Positions 1-5,828 of a DNA stretch of 6,322 bases are shown one piece after another (positions within the stretch are counted from its first letter, which is position 1; the number at the start of each line of letters is the position of its first letter). Made by a program: the position numbers and the translations under genes. The stretch comes from Rhodospirillaceae bacterium (GTDB lineage Bacteria; Pseudomonadota; Alphaproteobacteria; DSM-16000; Inquilinaceae): NCBI GenBank assembly GCA_020425485.1, contig JAGQRL010000158.1:18031-24352 (forward strand), in the 5' to 3' direction. The notes under the pieces are model-generated. The model did not search any database and had not been told where the DNA came from. It worked only from the letters and a program-made list of their open reading frames with translations.

Positions 1-24
1 TCTATCCAATTGAGCTATGGGCGC
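1..24 (-). tRNA. tRNA gene, 5' part only (probably tRNA-Arg)
   Basis: Read on the minus strand, the sequence starts GCGCCCA (acceptor strand), then TA, the D-stem GCTC, and a D-loop containing the conserved TTGGATA. This is the canonical first third of a tRNA. The gene runs off the left edge of the window, so the anticodon is not visible. The 5' end resembles alphaproteobacterial tRNA-Arg genes as I remember them, which is the only basis for the isotype. The 5' boundary at base 24 is set by the 7-nt acceptor strand. Confidence 0.8.
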
Positions 25-64
25 ACCGGGCCGCCGGCGCGATACGGTCGGCTGCGGAGCCGGG

Positions 65-93
65 GTGATAGCCAAACTGGACCGATGTTGCAA
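65..93 (-). promoter_or_regulatory. Candidate sigma-70 promoter for the tRNA gene
   Basis: On the minus strand, TTGCAA (93-88) and TATCAC (70-65) are separated by exactly 17 nt. Each matches 4 of 6 consensus positions of TTGACA and TATAAT. Transcription would begin near base 58, giving a leader of about 34 nt before the tRNA 5' end at base 24. The geometry and position are right, but both boxes are imperfect and there is no independent support. The rest of 25-320 shows no other recognisable gene or RNA. Confidence 0.35.
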
Positions 94-310
94 GCATCAA
101 CGCCGGCAAAGCGGTTTCGCGCTTGTTGCCACGGGCGCTGATCCCTAAAGTCTCCCAGCTTGCGGGCAGCACGATTCGACCCCTGGGGCCCCGTCCCGGG
201 CCGCTCGGTAAGGATGTGACGCTGGCCGGGCGGTCTGTTATGGTCTGGGCGTTCCTTAAGGGTGCCGGTCACCATTCCGAATACGAGGCGCTGCCGCGGA
301 TGATGAAGTC

Positions 311-315
311 AGGGA
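311..315 (+). promoter_or_regulatory. Shine-Dalgarno site deciding the lipoprotein start
   Basis: AGGGA lies 5 nt before the ATG at 321. The in-frame ATGs at 300 and 303 have only a GAGG at 285-288, 11-14 nt away. The reading frame stays open upstream to 123, but that extension would bury the signal peptide, so 321 is preferred. The start at 303 would give a more typical 21-residue signal peptide and cannot be excluded. Confidence 0.5.
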
Positions 316-320
316 TCACC

Positions 321-1415
321 ATGCGGGCGGCGATCTGGACCAGCTTGGTCCTCGGCCTTGCCGCTTGCGCCAATCAAACCTCCTCGGAAATCGATCCGAT
401 CGCCAGCGGCGCCAGTGCCTCTCCCGCTCCCGGCTTGGCGCTGGGCACCACGGAATTTCAACCGGGCGGCGTAACCTTCGGCAGCGACACCGGCACGGCC
501 GTCGGCGGCCGCGTACAGGACCTGCAGGCCCAGCTTTCCCAGCTCCAGGGCTCCATCGGCCAGGAAAATGCCGATCTGCAGCAGATCCGCACCGAAAGCA
601 TCTCCACCGCACAGGACTATTTCGGCCTAGTGGCGGCCATCAACGCCCGCCTGCAGGTGGGCACCACCCCCGGCAATCCCATCCTGGTGCAGCAGTTCGG
701 CCAGGCGCAGACGGAGCTGGAGCGGTTCGGCACCCTGATCTCCTCGATGAACGGGCTTGCCACCGATGTGGCCAGCACCAGCGCCACCGCGGCGTTCCTG
801 CTGGAATCGGTGCGCGCCACCTACGGGCTGACCGGGGCGGTGGACGAGGATCACCGTAACCTCAACATCCTGGAGGATGAGGTCAATCGCACCGTGGTGC
901 TGATCGACCGGCTGCTGAGCGAGCTGAGCGAGGACCTCAATCGCCAGACCACCTACCTCTCCAACGAGCGGGAAAACCTGCAAACGCTGCAGGTGGCGGT
1001 GAACAATGGCGAACTCTATGGCCTGAGCCTGGCCAACCGCGCCTACATCACCTCGGTGCCGCAGCTCGCCTCGGCCGCGCGCTCGCCCGAGCTGAGCACC
1101 ATCGGCGCCAACACCGGTCAGCGGCCGCTGGTGGTGATTCGCTTCACCACCGACAGCGTGGACTATGCCCAGCCGCTCTACCAGGCGGTCAGCGGGGCGC
1201 TGGACCGGCGGCCCCAGGCGGTGTTCGACGTGGTGGCGGTGAGCCCGCAGGGCGGCAGCCCCGGCGATGTGGCGCTGGCGGCCAACCGTGCGCGCAACCG
1301 CGCCCAGGAGGTGCTGCGCACCCTGGTGGATCTCGGCCTGCCGCCGTCGCGCGCCACCATTTCGTCGGCTCCGGGCAATGTGGAAGGCCCTGAGGTGCAC
1401 GTGTACGTGCGCTAG
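321..1415 (+). CDS. Predicted outer-membrane lipoprotein, coiled-coil plus OmpA-like C-terminal domain
   Basis: Not recognised as a named gene. The 364-residue product begins with a short lipoprotein signal: Arg2, a hydrophobic stretch (residues 3-14) and the lipobox LAAC with Cys16 as the predicted lipidated residue. Asn18, not Asp, is at +3, and no Asp is at +2, so export to the outer membrane is expected. Residues 17-60 are a Gly/Ala/Ser/Thr-rich linker. Residues 62-230 are mostly helical with heptad-like, Gln/Leu-rich stretches (about 64-90 and 175-225), suggesting a coiled coil. Residues 268-364 (QRPLVVIRF, later NRARNRAQEVL, then LGLPPSR) recall the beta-strand, the NxxRAxxV helix and the GxxxxR turn of OmpA/MotB peptidoglycan-binding domains, although the usual D/R diaminopimelate-binding pair is not clear. 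It is probably a cell-envelope structural or anchoring lipoprotein. It stands alone and converges on the eut-like operon, with no functional link to it apparent. Confidence 0.75.
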   Translation: MRAAIWTSLVLGLAACANQTSSEIDPIASGASASPAPGLALGTTEFQPGGVTFGSDTGTAVGGRVQDLQAQLSQLQGSIGQENADLQQIRTESISTAQDYFGLVAAINARLQVGTTPGNPILVQQFGQAQTELERFGTLISSMNGLATDVASTSATAAFLLESVRATYGLTGAVDEDHRNLNILEDEVNRTVVLIDRLLSELSEDLNRQTTYLSNERENLQTLQVAVNNGELYGLSLANRAYITSVPQLASAARSPELSTIGANTGQRPLVVIRFTTDSVDYAQPLYQAVSGALDRRPQAVFDVVAVSPQGGSPGDVALAANRARNRAQEVLRTLVDLGLPPSRATISSAPGNVEGPEVHVYVR

Positions 1416-1416
1416 T

Positions 1417-1440
1417 GTACGTTTGATCTAAGAAACGTAC
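1417..1440. terminator. Hairpin just after the lipoprotein stop, possible terminator
   Basis: GTACGTTT (1417-1424) and AAACGTAC (1433-1440) form a perfect 8-bp stem around an 8-nt loop, starting 2 nt after the stop codon. There is no run of T on either strand after the stem, so a classical intrinsic terminator is not shown. Its position between convergent genes suits a bidirectional transcription end or 3'-end stabiliser. Confidence 0.35.
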
Positions 1441-1479
1441 GTACGCCCCTTCGATTTCACAGTCTGACTTCTCGGCGGC

Positions 1480-1496
1480 GCGGAGTATCCCTCCGC
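1480..1496. other. Short inverted repeat at the 3' end of the eut-like operon
   Basis: GCGGAG (1480-1485) and CTCCGC (1491-1496) form a 6-bp GC-rich stem with a 5-nt loop, 17 nt past the stop of the M24 gene in its direction of reading. No T tract follows on the minus strand. It could help end or protect the operon transcript, but short GC stems are common by chance at this base composition. Confidence 0.25.
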
Positions 1497-1512
1497 TTCG
1501 AGTCGCGCTTGC

Positions 1513-2658
1513 CTACCGCACCGGCACGGAGGGCGTGGTCGTCAGCACCTCCGGCCCGTCCGGTCCCAGCAGCACGCAGTTGGACACGAAGAAGTCGCCC
1601 TGCCCGCTGCCCATCAACCACGACATGATGTGGAAGCTCATGCCGGCTTCGATCGCCATATCGGAGCCGGCGCGCAGCCCCACCACCTTGTTGGCCCCGG
1701 TCCAGGTGGGCGGGAACGAGATGCCGACCATGTAGCCGCAATGGTGGCGCCGGTAGTGGCCGAGCCCGGCGTCGTCCACCACCGCCTGCCAGGCGTCGTA
1801 GACGGCGGCGGCCGTGGTACCCGGCTTCAACGCTGCGATCACCGCATCGAAGGCCCGCTGGCTCACCTCGGCGATGCGGGCATTGGCATCGGGGATCTCG
1901 CCGATATGCACGAATCGGCCGTTGGGCGTGTTGTAGCGGCCCACACAGCCGCAGATTTCCAGGAACACCGGCTCGCCGCGCGCATAGCGCCCGTCCCCCC
2001 AGGTGGTGTGCTCCTCGCCCAGGCGGTGGAAGGGCCGGATGAAGGGGCCGAAGCCGGGCGGATCGCCGCCGGCCCGCGTCATCGCCGCCAGGCATTCCGC
2101 CGCCACCTCGCGTTCCGCCGCGCCATCGTGGATCGCCGCCACGGCTGCGGAGGTCGCCGCATCGGTCACCTTGGCGGCCGCCCGCATCAGAGCCTGTTCC
2201 GCCGGGCTCTTGATCGCGCGCAGGCCGTCCACCAGCCCGGAAATGTCCTCCCACACGGCGTCCACCTGGGCCTTCAGCGACTCCGCCAGGCCGTGGCAGA
2301 ACCCCCAGGACCAGTATTCCAGCCCGATATGCCCGCCCGCGAGGCCGATGTCGGCGAGCACGCGGGCGGCTTCGTCGGCCGCCGTTTCCTCGTCTGAGTG
2401 GCCGCGGAAGGCGGCGGTGCGCAGCTGGTTGGCCACCACCACCCGCTCCATGGCGCGGGTCACCAGCACCGGCTCGCCCTCCAGCGGCACCACCAGCAGG
2501 TGCGGGGCGAAGTAGCCCCAGTGGTCCAGCCCCGTCAGGTAGAACACGTTCTCCGGTACCGACAGCACCGCTGCATCCAGGCGCAGGTCGGCCAGCAGGG
2601 TGCGCACCGCCTCGATGCGGCCGCTGAGTTCGTCGACGGCAAAGGGGTTGCGGTACAT
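1513..2658 (-). CDS. M24-fold (creatinase/aminopeptidase P-like) hydrolase, EutD/DoeA-like
   Basis: This 381-residue 'pita-bread' fold protein has an N-terminal creatinase-type domain (about 1-145; NVFYLTGLDHWG at 37-48) and a C-terminal catalytic domain (about 150-375; AIKSPAEQALMRAAAKV at 148-164 is the usual linker helix). The metal ligands of M24 peptidases are missing. Where peptidases have VLIDxG there is VFLEICGC (Glu234), where they have SDxTR there is TPNGR (Pro245), and where they have GHGxG there is GYMVG (Tyr309). The same replacements, FxEIxGCxxRYxxPxxR and GYxxGxSxPPxW, are what I remember from ectoine hydrolase DoeA/EutD, so a non-peptidase, metal-independent amidohydrolase is likely. 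DoeA opens the ectoine ring to N-acetyl-diaminobutyrates. The N-terminal domain lacks other DoeA landmarks I recall, so the substrate may differ. The start is supported by AGGAG (2672-2668), 9 nt upstream. Last gene of the operon, 102 nt after eutC. Confidence 0.85.
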   Translation of the reverse strand: MYRNPFAVDELSGRIEAVRTLLADLRLDAAVLSVPENVFYLTGLDHWGYFAPHLLVVPLEGEPVLVTRAMERVVVANQLRTAAFRGHSDEETAADEAARVLADIGLAGGHIGLEYWSWGFCHGLAESLKAQVDAVWEDISGLVDGLRAIKSPAEQALMRAAAKVTDAATSAAVAAIHDGAAEREVAAECLAAMTRAGGDPPGFGPFIRPFHRLGEEHTTWGDGRYARGEPVFLEICGCVGRYNTPNGRFVHIGEIPDANARIAEVSQRAFDAVIAALKPGTTAAAVYDAWQAVVDDAGLGHYRRHHCGYMVGISFPPTWTGANKVVGLRAGSDMAIEAGMSFHIMSWLMGSGQGDFFVSNCVLLGPDGPEVLTTTPSVPVR

Positions 2659-2734
2659 GGGCGGGCGCTCCTGTGGCGGGGCAATTGGGGGGCGACTTCT
2701 GTTCGGTCTGCTCCGGCCGGCACCGAGTCACCAA

Positions 2735-2748
2735 GGCGCGAAAGCGCC
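2735..2748. other. Intercistronic hairpin between the eutC-like and M24 genes
   Basis: GGCGC (2735-2739) and GCGCC (2744-2748) form a perfect 5-bp stem with a 4-nt loop (TTTC in the minus-strand transcript) in the 102-base gap. The transcript has no U tract after it, so it is not a standard terminator. It may be an RNA stability or processing element, or chance. Confidence 0.25.
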
Positions 2749-2760
2749 ATCGGCGGCAGC

Positions 2761-3753
2761 TCAGGCCTGGATGACGGCCCCCACGCCGCGGCGGCGCACC
2801 AGGGCCACGGCAAAGGTGGCGATGGCGGTATCCTGCGCGCCGGTGCCGGTGAGGTCGGCGAGCGTGATCGCATCGTCCGCCGGGCGGCCCAGGGCGGGAT
2901 CGCCGACCACGTCCCCCAGCTCGGCAAACGTGGCGTCCGCGGCCACCACCCCGGCGGCAATGGCGCCGCGCAGTTCGCCCAGCAGCGCCGTCTGGCTCTG
3001 CCGGTCGGGCACGTAGCGGTCGAGCCTGGCGAACACCGCCGGGTCGATCTCCTGCTTGCCGGCCTGGTCGGAGCCCATGGCGGTGATGTGCAGGCCGGGG
3101 TGCAGCCAGTCCGCCCGCAGCACCGGCTGGCGCGCCGGCGTGGTGGTGATCACGAGTTGGCTGGCCGCCACCAGGGCCGCCGGGTCGGCTTCCACGCGGG
3201 CGGAAATGCCCAGGGCGTCGCCGATGTCCGCCGCACACTGGCCGGCCTTGGCGGCATCGCGGCCCCACACCAGCACCTCCTGGAAGGGCCGCACCAGGTG
3301 TGCCGCTTCGGCTTGCAAGCGGGCCTGCACCCCGGTGCCGATGATGCCGGCGGTGCGCACCTCCGCCGGTGCCAGGTGGCGGGCGGCCACCGCCCCGGCT
3401 GCGGCGGTGCGCACATCGGTGAGGTAGCCGTTGTCCAGCAGCAGGGCTTCCACCAGCCCGGTCCTGGTCGAAAACAGGATCATCAGCCCGTTCAGGCTGG
3501 GCAGGCCGAGCTTGGGGTTGTCGAAGAAGCCGGGGCTGACCTTGATGGCGAACCCCTCGAAGCCGGGGATGTAGGCGGTTTTCACATCCACCTCGCCGTG
3601 CACGTCCGGCAGCTCCATGGAGAGGATCGGCGGCATCACCACGCCGCCGGTGGCAAGCGCGGCAAAGGCCCGCTCCACCACCTCCACGGCGTCCAGGTCG
3701 AGCGTCACCAGGCCGCGCAGATCGGCTTCGGTGAGGATCAGGATGTCGCGCAT
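2761..3753 (-). CDS. eutC: Ornithine cyclodeaminase/mu-crystallin family protein, EutC
   Basis: The 330-residue product is full length for the family. It has an N-terminal OCD fold (1-120: MPPI at 40-43, Lys58 and Lys71 in the active-site region, DNGYLTDVRTAAAG at 107-120) and a Rossmann domain with the nucleotide-binding GTGVQARLQ (139-147). It also carries the conserved MGSDQAGKQEID (226-237, with Asp229 at the catalytic-Asp position) and GTGAQD (303-308). The stretch HGEVDVKTAYIPG followed by SPGFFDNPKLGLPS closely matches EutC proteins of ectoine utilization clusters as I recall them. EutC is proposed to act as an NAD(P)H-dependent reductase or lyase with EutA and EutB in turning hydroxyectoine into ectoine, but this has not been proven in detail. 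SD sequence AGGGAGG (3768-3762) is 8 nt before the ATG. It starts 46 nt after the acetyltransferase gene, so it is probably co-transcribed. A generic ornithine or alanine cyclodeaminase-type enzyme is the alternative. Confidence 0.88.
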   Translation of the reverse strand: MRDILILTEADLRGLVTLDLDAVEVVERAFAALATGGVVMPPILSMELPDVHGEVDVKTAYIPGFEGFAIKVSPGFFDNPKLGLPSLNGLMILFSTRTGLVEALLLDNGYLTDVRTAAAGAVAARHLAPAEVRTAGIIGTGVQARLQAEAAHLVRPFQEVLVWGRDAAKAGQCAADIGDALGISARVEADPAALVAASQLVITTTPARQPVLRADWLHPGLHITAMGSDQAGKQEIDPAVFARLDRYVPDRQSQTALLGELRGAIAAGVVAADATFAELGDVVGDPALGRPADDAITLADLTGTGAQDTAIATFAVALVRRRGVGAVIQA

Positions 3754-3799
3754 CGGGTGTGCCTCCCTGGTGCTCGACCCAAGGTGCGCCGGCGACCGT

Positions 3800-4474
3800 T
3801 CATTTCGGGGCGATCGCCCGCAGAGCGGTGATGTTTGCCCCCCGGATGATATCGAGATTGGCTTCGATCAGGTCGATCGGCCAGGACCACCAGGCGATCT
3901 CCTGCAACTCGGCAATGGTGTCGTCGTTGAACCGCGCGTTCAGCCGCACCGCCGGGTTGCCGCCGACGATGGTGTAGGGCGGCACATCCTTGCCCACCAC
4001 AGCACGGGTGCCGATGATGGCACCGTCGCCGATTTTCACCCCCGGCAGGATCATGGCATCCATGCCGATCCACACGTCGTTGCCGACCACGGTGTTGCCC
4101 TTGTTGCCGACGCTCTGGAACACGGCCTGGATGTCTTCCCTGCTCGTCTCCTGCGTCATCATGAAGTTCCAGAACGGGTAGGTGGAAAACCCGCCCATGG
4201 CGTGGTTGGCCGAACTGGTGATGAAGCGCACGCCATGGGCGATCTGCACGAACTTGCCGATGACGAGCTTTTCGGGACTGAGGGGAAACAGGTAGGGCGC
4301 CAGGAAGCTGGCGTAGTCCGCCAGTTCGGCGAAGCTGTGGTAGTAGGTGAAATCGCCGATCTCGATCCGCGGATGATTGATCACCCGCTTCAGGTGGACC
4401 ACCTGTTCGATCACGGTGCCGTCCGGCATCACCATAGGGTGCAACTTGGCGGGGTCGAGGCGGGGTGGCGCCAT
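3800..4474 (-). CDS. CatB/Vat-type hexapeptide-repeat O-acetyltransferase
   Basis: The 224-residue product belongs to the xenobiotic acetyltransferase (XAT) branch of left-handed beta-helix enzymes, which transfer acetyl from acetyl-CoA and act as trimers. Visible marks are RINHPRIEIGDFTYY-like text (VINHPRIEIGDFTYY, 31-45), FVQIAHGVRFITSSANH (75-91) with the expected catalytic His91, GGFSTYPFWNF (94-104), hexapeptide turns at about 128-172 (VVGNDVWIGMDAMILPGVKI, then GAIIGTRAVVGKDV) and the C-terminal helical segment with AWWSWP (194-199). Length and motifs are complete. The SD AGGAAGG (4487-4481) is 6 nt before ATG. Its place between eutB and eutC is not part of the textbook eut cluster. 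It may acetylate or protect a pathway intermediate (inference), or be an unrelated resistance-type acetyltransferase captured by the operon. By eye it is less GC-rich than its neighbours, and it is flanked upstream by palindromic repeats, which fits later insertion. Confidence 0.9.
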   Translation of the reverse strand: MAPPRLDPAKLHPMVMPDGTVIEQVVHLKRVINHPRIEIGDFTYYHSFAELADYASFLAPYLFPLSPEKLVIGKFVQIAHGVRFITSSANHAMGGFSTYPFWNFMMTQETSREDIQAVFQSVGNKGNTVVGNDVWIGMDAMILPGVKIGDGAIIGTRAVVGKDVPPYTIVGGNPAVRLNARFNDDTIAELQEIAWWSWPIDLIEANLDIIRGANITALRAIAPK

Positions 4475-4540
4475 GGCAGTCCTTCCTGCTTTCTGCTCGG
4501 GTTGGGTGATCGGGCGGTTGCGGGATCGCCTAGATATTTA

Positions 4541-4576
4541 GAGCGTTATGCGATCCGATGGAATCGTTTTGCGCTC
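4541..4576. repeat. Palindromic intergenic repeat unit 1 (REP-like)
   Basis: GAGCG (4541-4545) pairs with CGCTC (4572-4576), then a symmetric internal loop TTATG/TTTTG, then CGAT (4551-4554) with ATCG (4563-4566) and CC with GG around a GAT loop. This GAGCG-bounded imperfect hairpin resembles dispersed intergenic palindromes in alphaproteobacterial genomes. Together with unit 2 it fills most of the 187-base gap between eutB and the acetyltransferase gene. An AT-rich patch (TAGATATTTA, 4531-4540) adjoins it; I could not assign a convincing promoter there. Confidence 0.5.
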
Positions 4577-4612
4577 CATCAGGCCGGATAAACGCCCGCA
4601 ATTTCAAGTCGT

Positions 4613-4664
4613 TAGAGCACGGCGTCCGGCCAGGCGCGTTCGCGTCCGATCGGACCGTGCTCTA
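4613..4664. repeat. Palindromic intergenic repeat unit 2, overlapping the eutB stop codon
   Basis: A perfect 10-bp inverted repeat, TAGAGCACGG (4613-4622) and CCGTGCTCTA (4655-4664), is extended after a 2-nt bulge by TCCG (4625-4628) pairing with CGGA (4651-4654), enclosing a GC-rich loop. The outer edge on the minus strand reads TAG, which is exactly the stop codon of the eutB-like gene. It shares the TAGAGC edge with unit 1 (TTAGAGCG), suggesting both belong to one composite element of about 125 bp. No T tract follows, so it is not obviously a terminator. Confidence 0.6.
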
Positions 4665-5681
4665 GGTCGGCCGGGCCGCGTAGGCTTGGCCTTGCAGCAC
4701 CATATCGCCCAACACCACGTCGCGGCCCTGCATGATGTCGGCGTGTATCTGCATGTCCAGGTTGCGCCCGGTAACGATGGTGGCGGCGGGCCCGCCAAGC
4801 GGCGGCAGCTTTTCCGCCAGCAGGGCGGCGACACCGACGGCCGACGCGCCTTCGCAGACCATGCGGTCCTCATAATAGATCGCCTGCAAGCCACGGTAGA
4901 TCTCCGCCTCCGTCACCAGCACCACATCGTCCAGATACTCCCGGCACAGCGGAAACGACAGCCGGTTTGCCAGCCCGATGCCGCCGCCCAGCGAATCGGC
5001 CAGGCTGGCCACCTCCTCCACCTCCACCGGGTGGCCGGCGCGCAGCGATTCATACATCGCCGCCCCCCGGTCCATGGTGATGCCGATCACCCGGATGGCG
5101 GGTTTCAACTGCTTGGCCGCGGCGGCGATGCCGCCGGCAAGCCCGCCGCCGGACAGCGGCACCAGCACGGCCGACAGGTCCGGGCACTGCTCCAGCAGCT
5201 CCAGGGCGATGGTGGCTTGGCCGGCGATCACCAGCGGGTCGTCGAAGGGCGAGATCTCGATCAGCCCCTCCTCGTCGACCAGGCGCAGGCTTTCCGCCAG
5301 CGCGTCATCCTGGGAGCGGCCGGAGATGCGCACCTCCGCACCCAGCGCGCGGATGCCCTCCACCTTGGCCTGCGGCACCAGGGCAGACATGCAGATCACC
5401 GCGCGCAGGCCGCGCCGCCTGGCGGCATAGGCGACGCCGCGGCCGTGGTTGCCGGTGGAACAGCAGGTCACCCCGGCCACGCCGTCCGGCAGCGCCAGCA
5501 CCGCATTGGCGGCACCGCGCAGCTTGAAGGCGCCGATGGGCTGGGTGGTTTCCAGCTTCAGCAGCACCTCGTGGCCGAAGCGGGCGGCAAGGAACGGCGA
5601 GGGCACCAGCGGGGTTTCCACCGCCACGCCGGCGATGGTGCGGCGCGCGGCCCGCACGGCCTCCAGCGGCAGCAGGGACAT
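4662..5681 (-). CDS. eutB: PLP-dependent threonine dehydratase-like protein, EutB
   Basis: A complete 339-residue fold-type II PLP enzyme of the threonine/serine dehydratase group. Visible are LKLETTQPIGAFKLRGA (41-57) with the Schiff-base Lys53, the substrate loop STGNHG (75-80), and the phosphate-binding SGGGLAGG (177-184). TGRN (304-307) stands where threonine dehydratases usually have SGGN near the pyridine nitrogen. CCSTGNHGRGVAYAARRRG and GRSQDDA (121-127) match EutB of ectoine clusters as I recall them. There is no C-terminal ACT domain, so no isoleucine feedback is expected. EutB is proposed to dehydrate a hydroxyectoine-derived compound so that EutC can reduce it towards ectoine. The start at 5681 fits the family N-terminus, but its SD is weak (GGAG about 13 nt away). 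The gene follows ehuA after 147 bases containing a long hairpin, and its stop codon lies in a repeat. A generic serine/threonine dehydratase is the alternative. Confidence 0.88.
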   Translation of the reverse strand: MSLLPLEAVRAARRTIAGVAVETPLVPSPFLAARFGHEVLLKLETTQPIGAFKLRGAANAVLALPDGVAGVTCCSTGNHGRGVAYAARRRGLRAVICMSALVPQAKVEGIRALGAEVRISGRSQDDALAESLRLVDEEGLIEISPFDDPLVIAGQATIALELLEQCPDLSAVLVPLSGGGLAGGIAAAAKQLKPAIRVIGITMDRGAAMYESLRAGHPVEVEEVASLADSLGGGIGLANRLSFPLCREYLDDVVLVTEAEIYRGLQAIYYEDRMVCEGASAVGVAALLAEKLPPLGGPAATIVTGRNLDMQIHADIMQGRDVVLGDMVLQGQAYAARPT

Positions 5682-5730
5682 CTCTGGTCTTTGTCTCCGT
5701 TCTCACTTGCCGCCTGCGGCGGAGTCTGTG

Positions 5731-5804
5731 CCGGCCCTCTCCCCCGCCCGACCGCCCAACGACAGTATGATGAATTGGGTGGTCGGGCGGGGGGAGAGGG
5801 CCGG
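5731..5804. repeat. Long near-perfect hairpin between ehuA and eutB
   Basis: Left arm 5731-5759 (begins CCGGCCCTCT, ends ACCGCCCAA) pairs with right arm 5775-5804 (begins TTGGGTGGTC, ends GAGAGGGCCGG) around a 15-nt loop (5760-5774). There are 29 pairs, with one G-T pair and one single-base bulge in the C5/G6 run. Nothing codes here. No T tract follows the stem on the minus strand, so it is not a simple intrinsic terminator. It may be a mobile palindromic repeat and/or an RNA structure separating expression of the transporter and catabolic genes. Confidence 0.75.
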
Positions 5805-5828
5805 AGCCGACTTAGAAGAAGAAACTCC

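Noticed and set aside
1..24. tRNA as the attachment site of a genomic island carrying the eut operon
   Set aside because: Integrases normally target the tRNA 3' end, which lies off the left edge, whereas the operon is on the 5' side. No integrase or direct repeat is visible.
216..244. Possible + strand sigma-70 promoter (GTGACG, 17 nt, TATGGT) before the lipoprotein gene
   Set aside because: Only 4 of 6 matches in each box and no supporting context; too weak in a GC-rich leader to list as a feature.
123..320. In-frame N-terminal extension of the lipoprotein ORF back to base 123
   Set aside because: It would place the lipoprotein signal peptide some 66 residues inside the protein, and its residues look like translated non-coding GC-rich sequence. 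An SD precedes the ATG at 321.
1457..3268. Long 603-residue open frame on the minus strand overlapping the M24 and eutC-like genes
   Set aside because: Arg/Gly-rich shadow frame of high-GC DNA; the overlapped frames encode recognisable complete enzymes.
5709..5720. GCCGC-CT-GCGGC inverted repeat just upstream of eutB as an operator
   Set aside because: The loop is only 2 nt and such GC palindromes are expected by chance at this composition.
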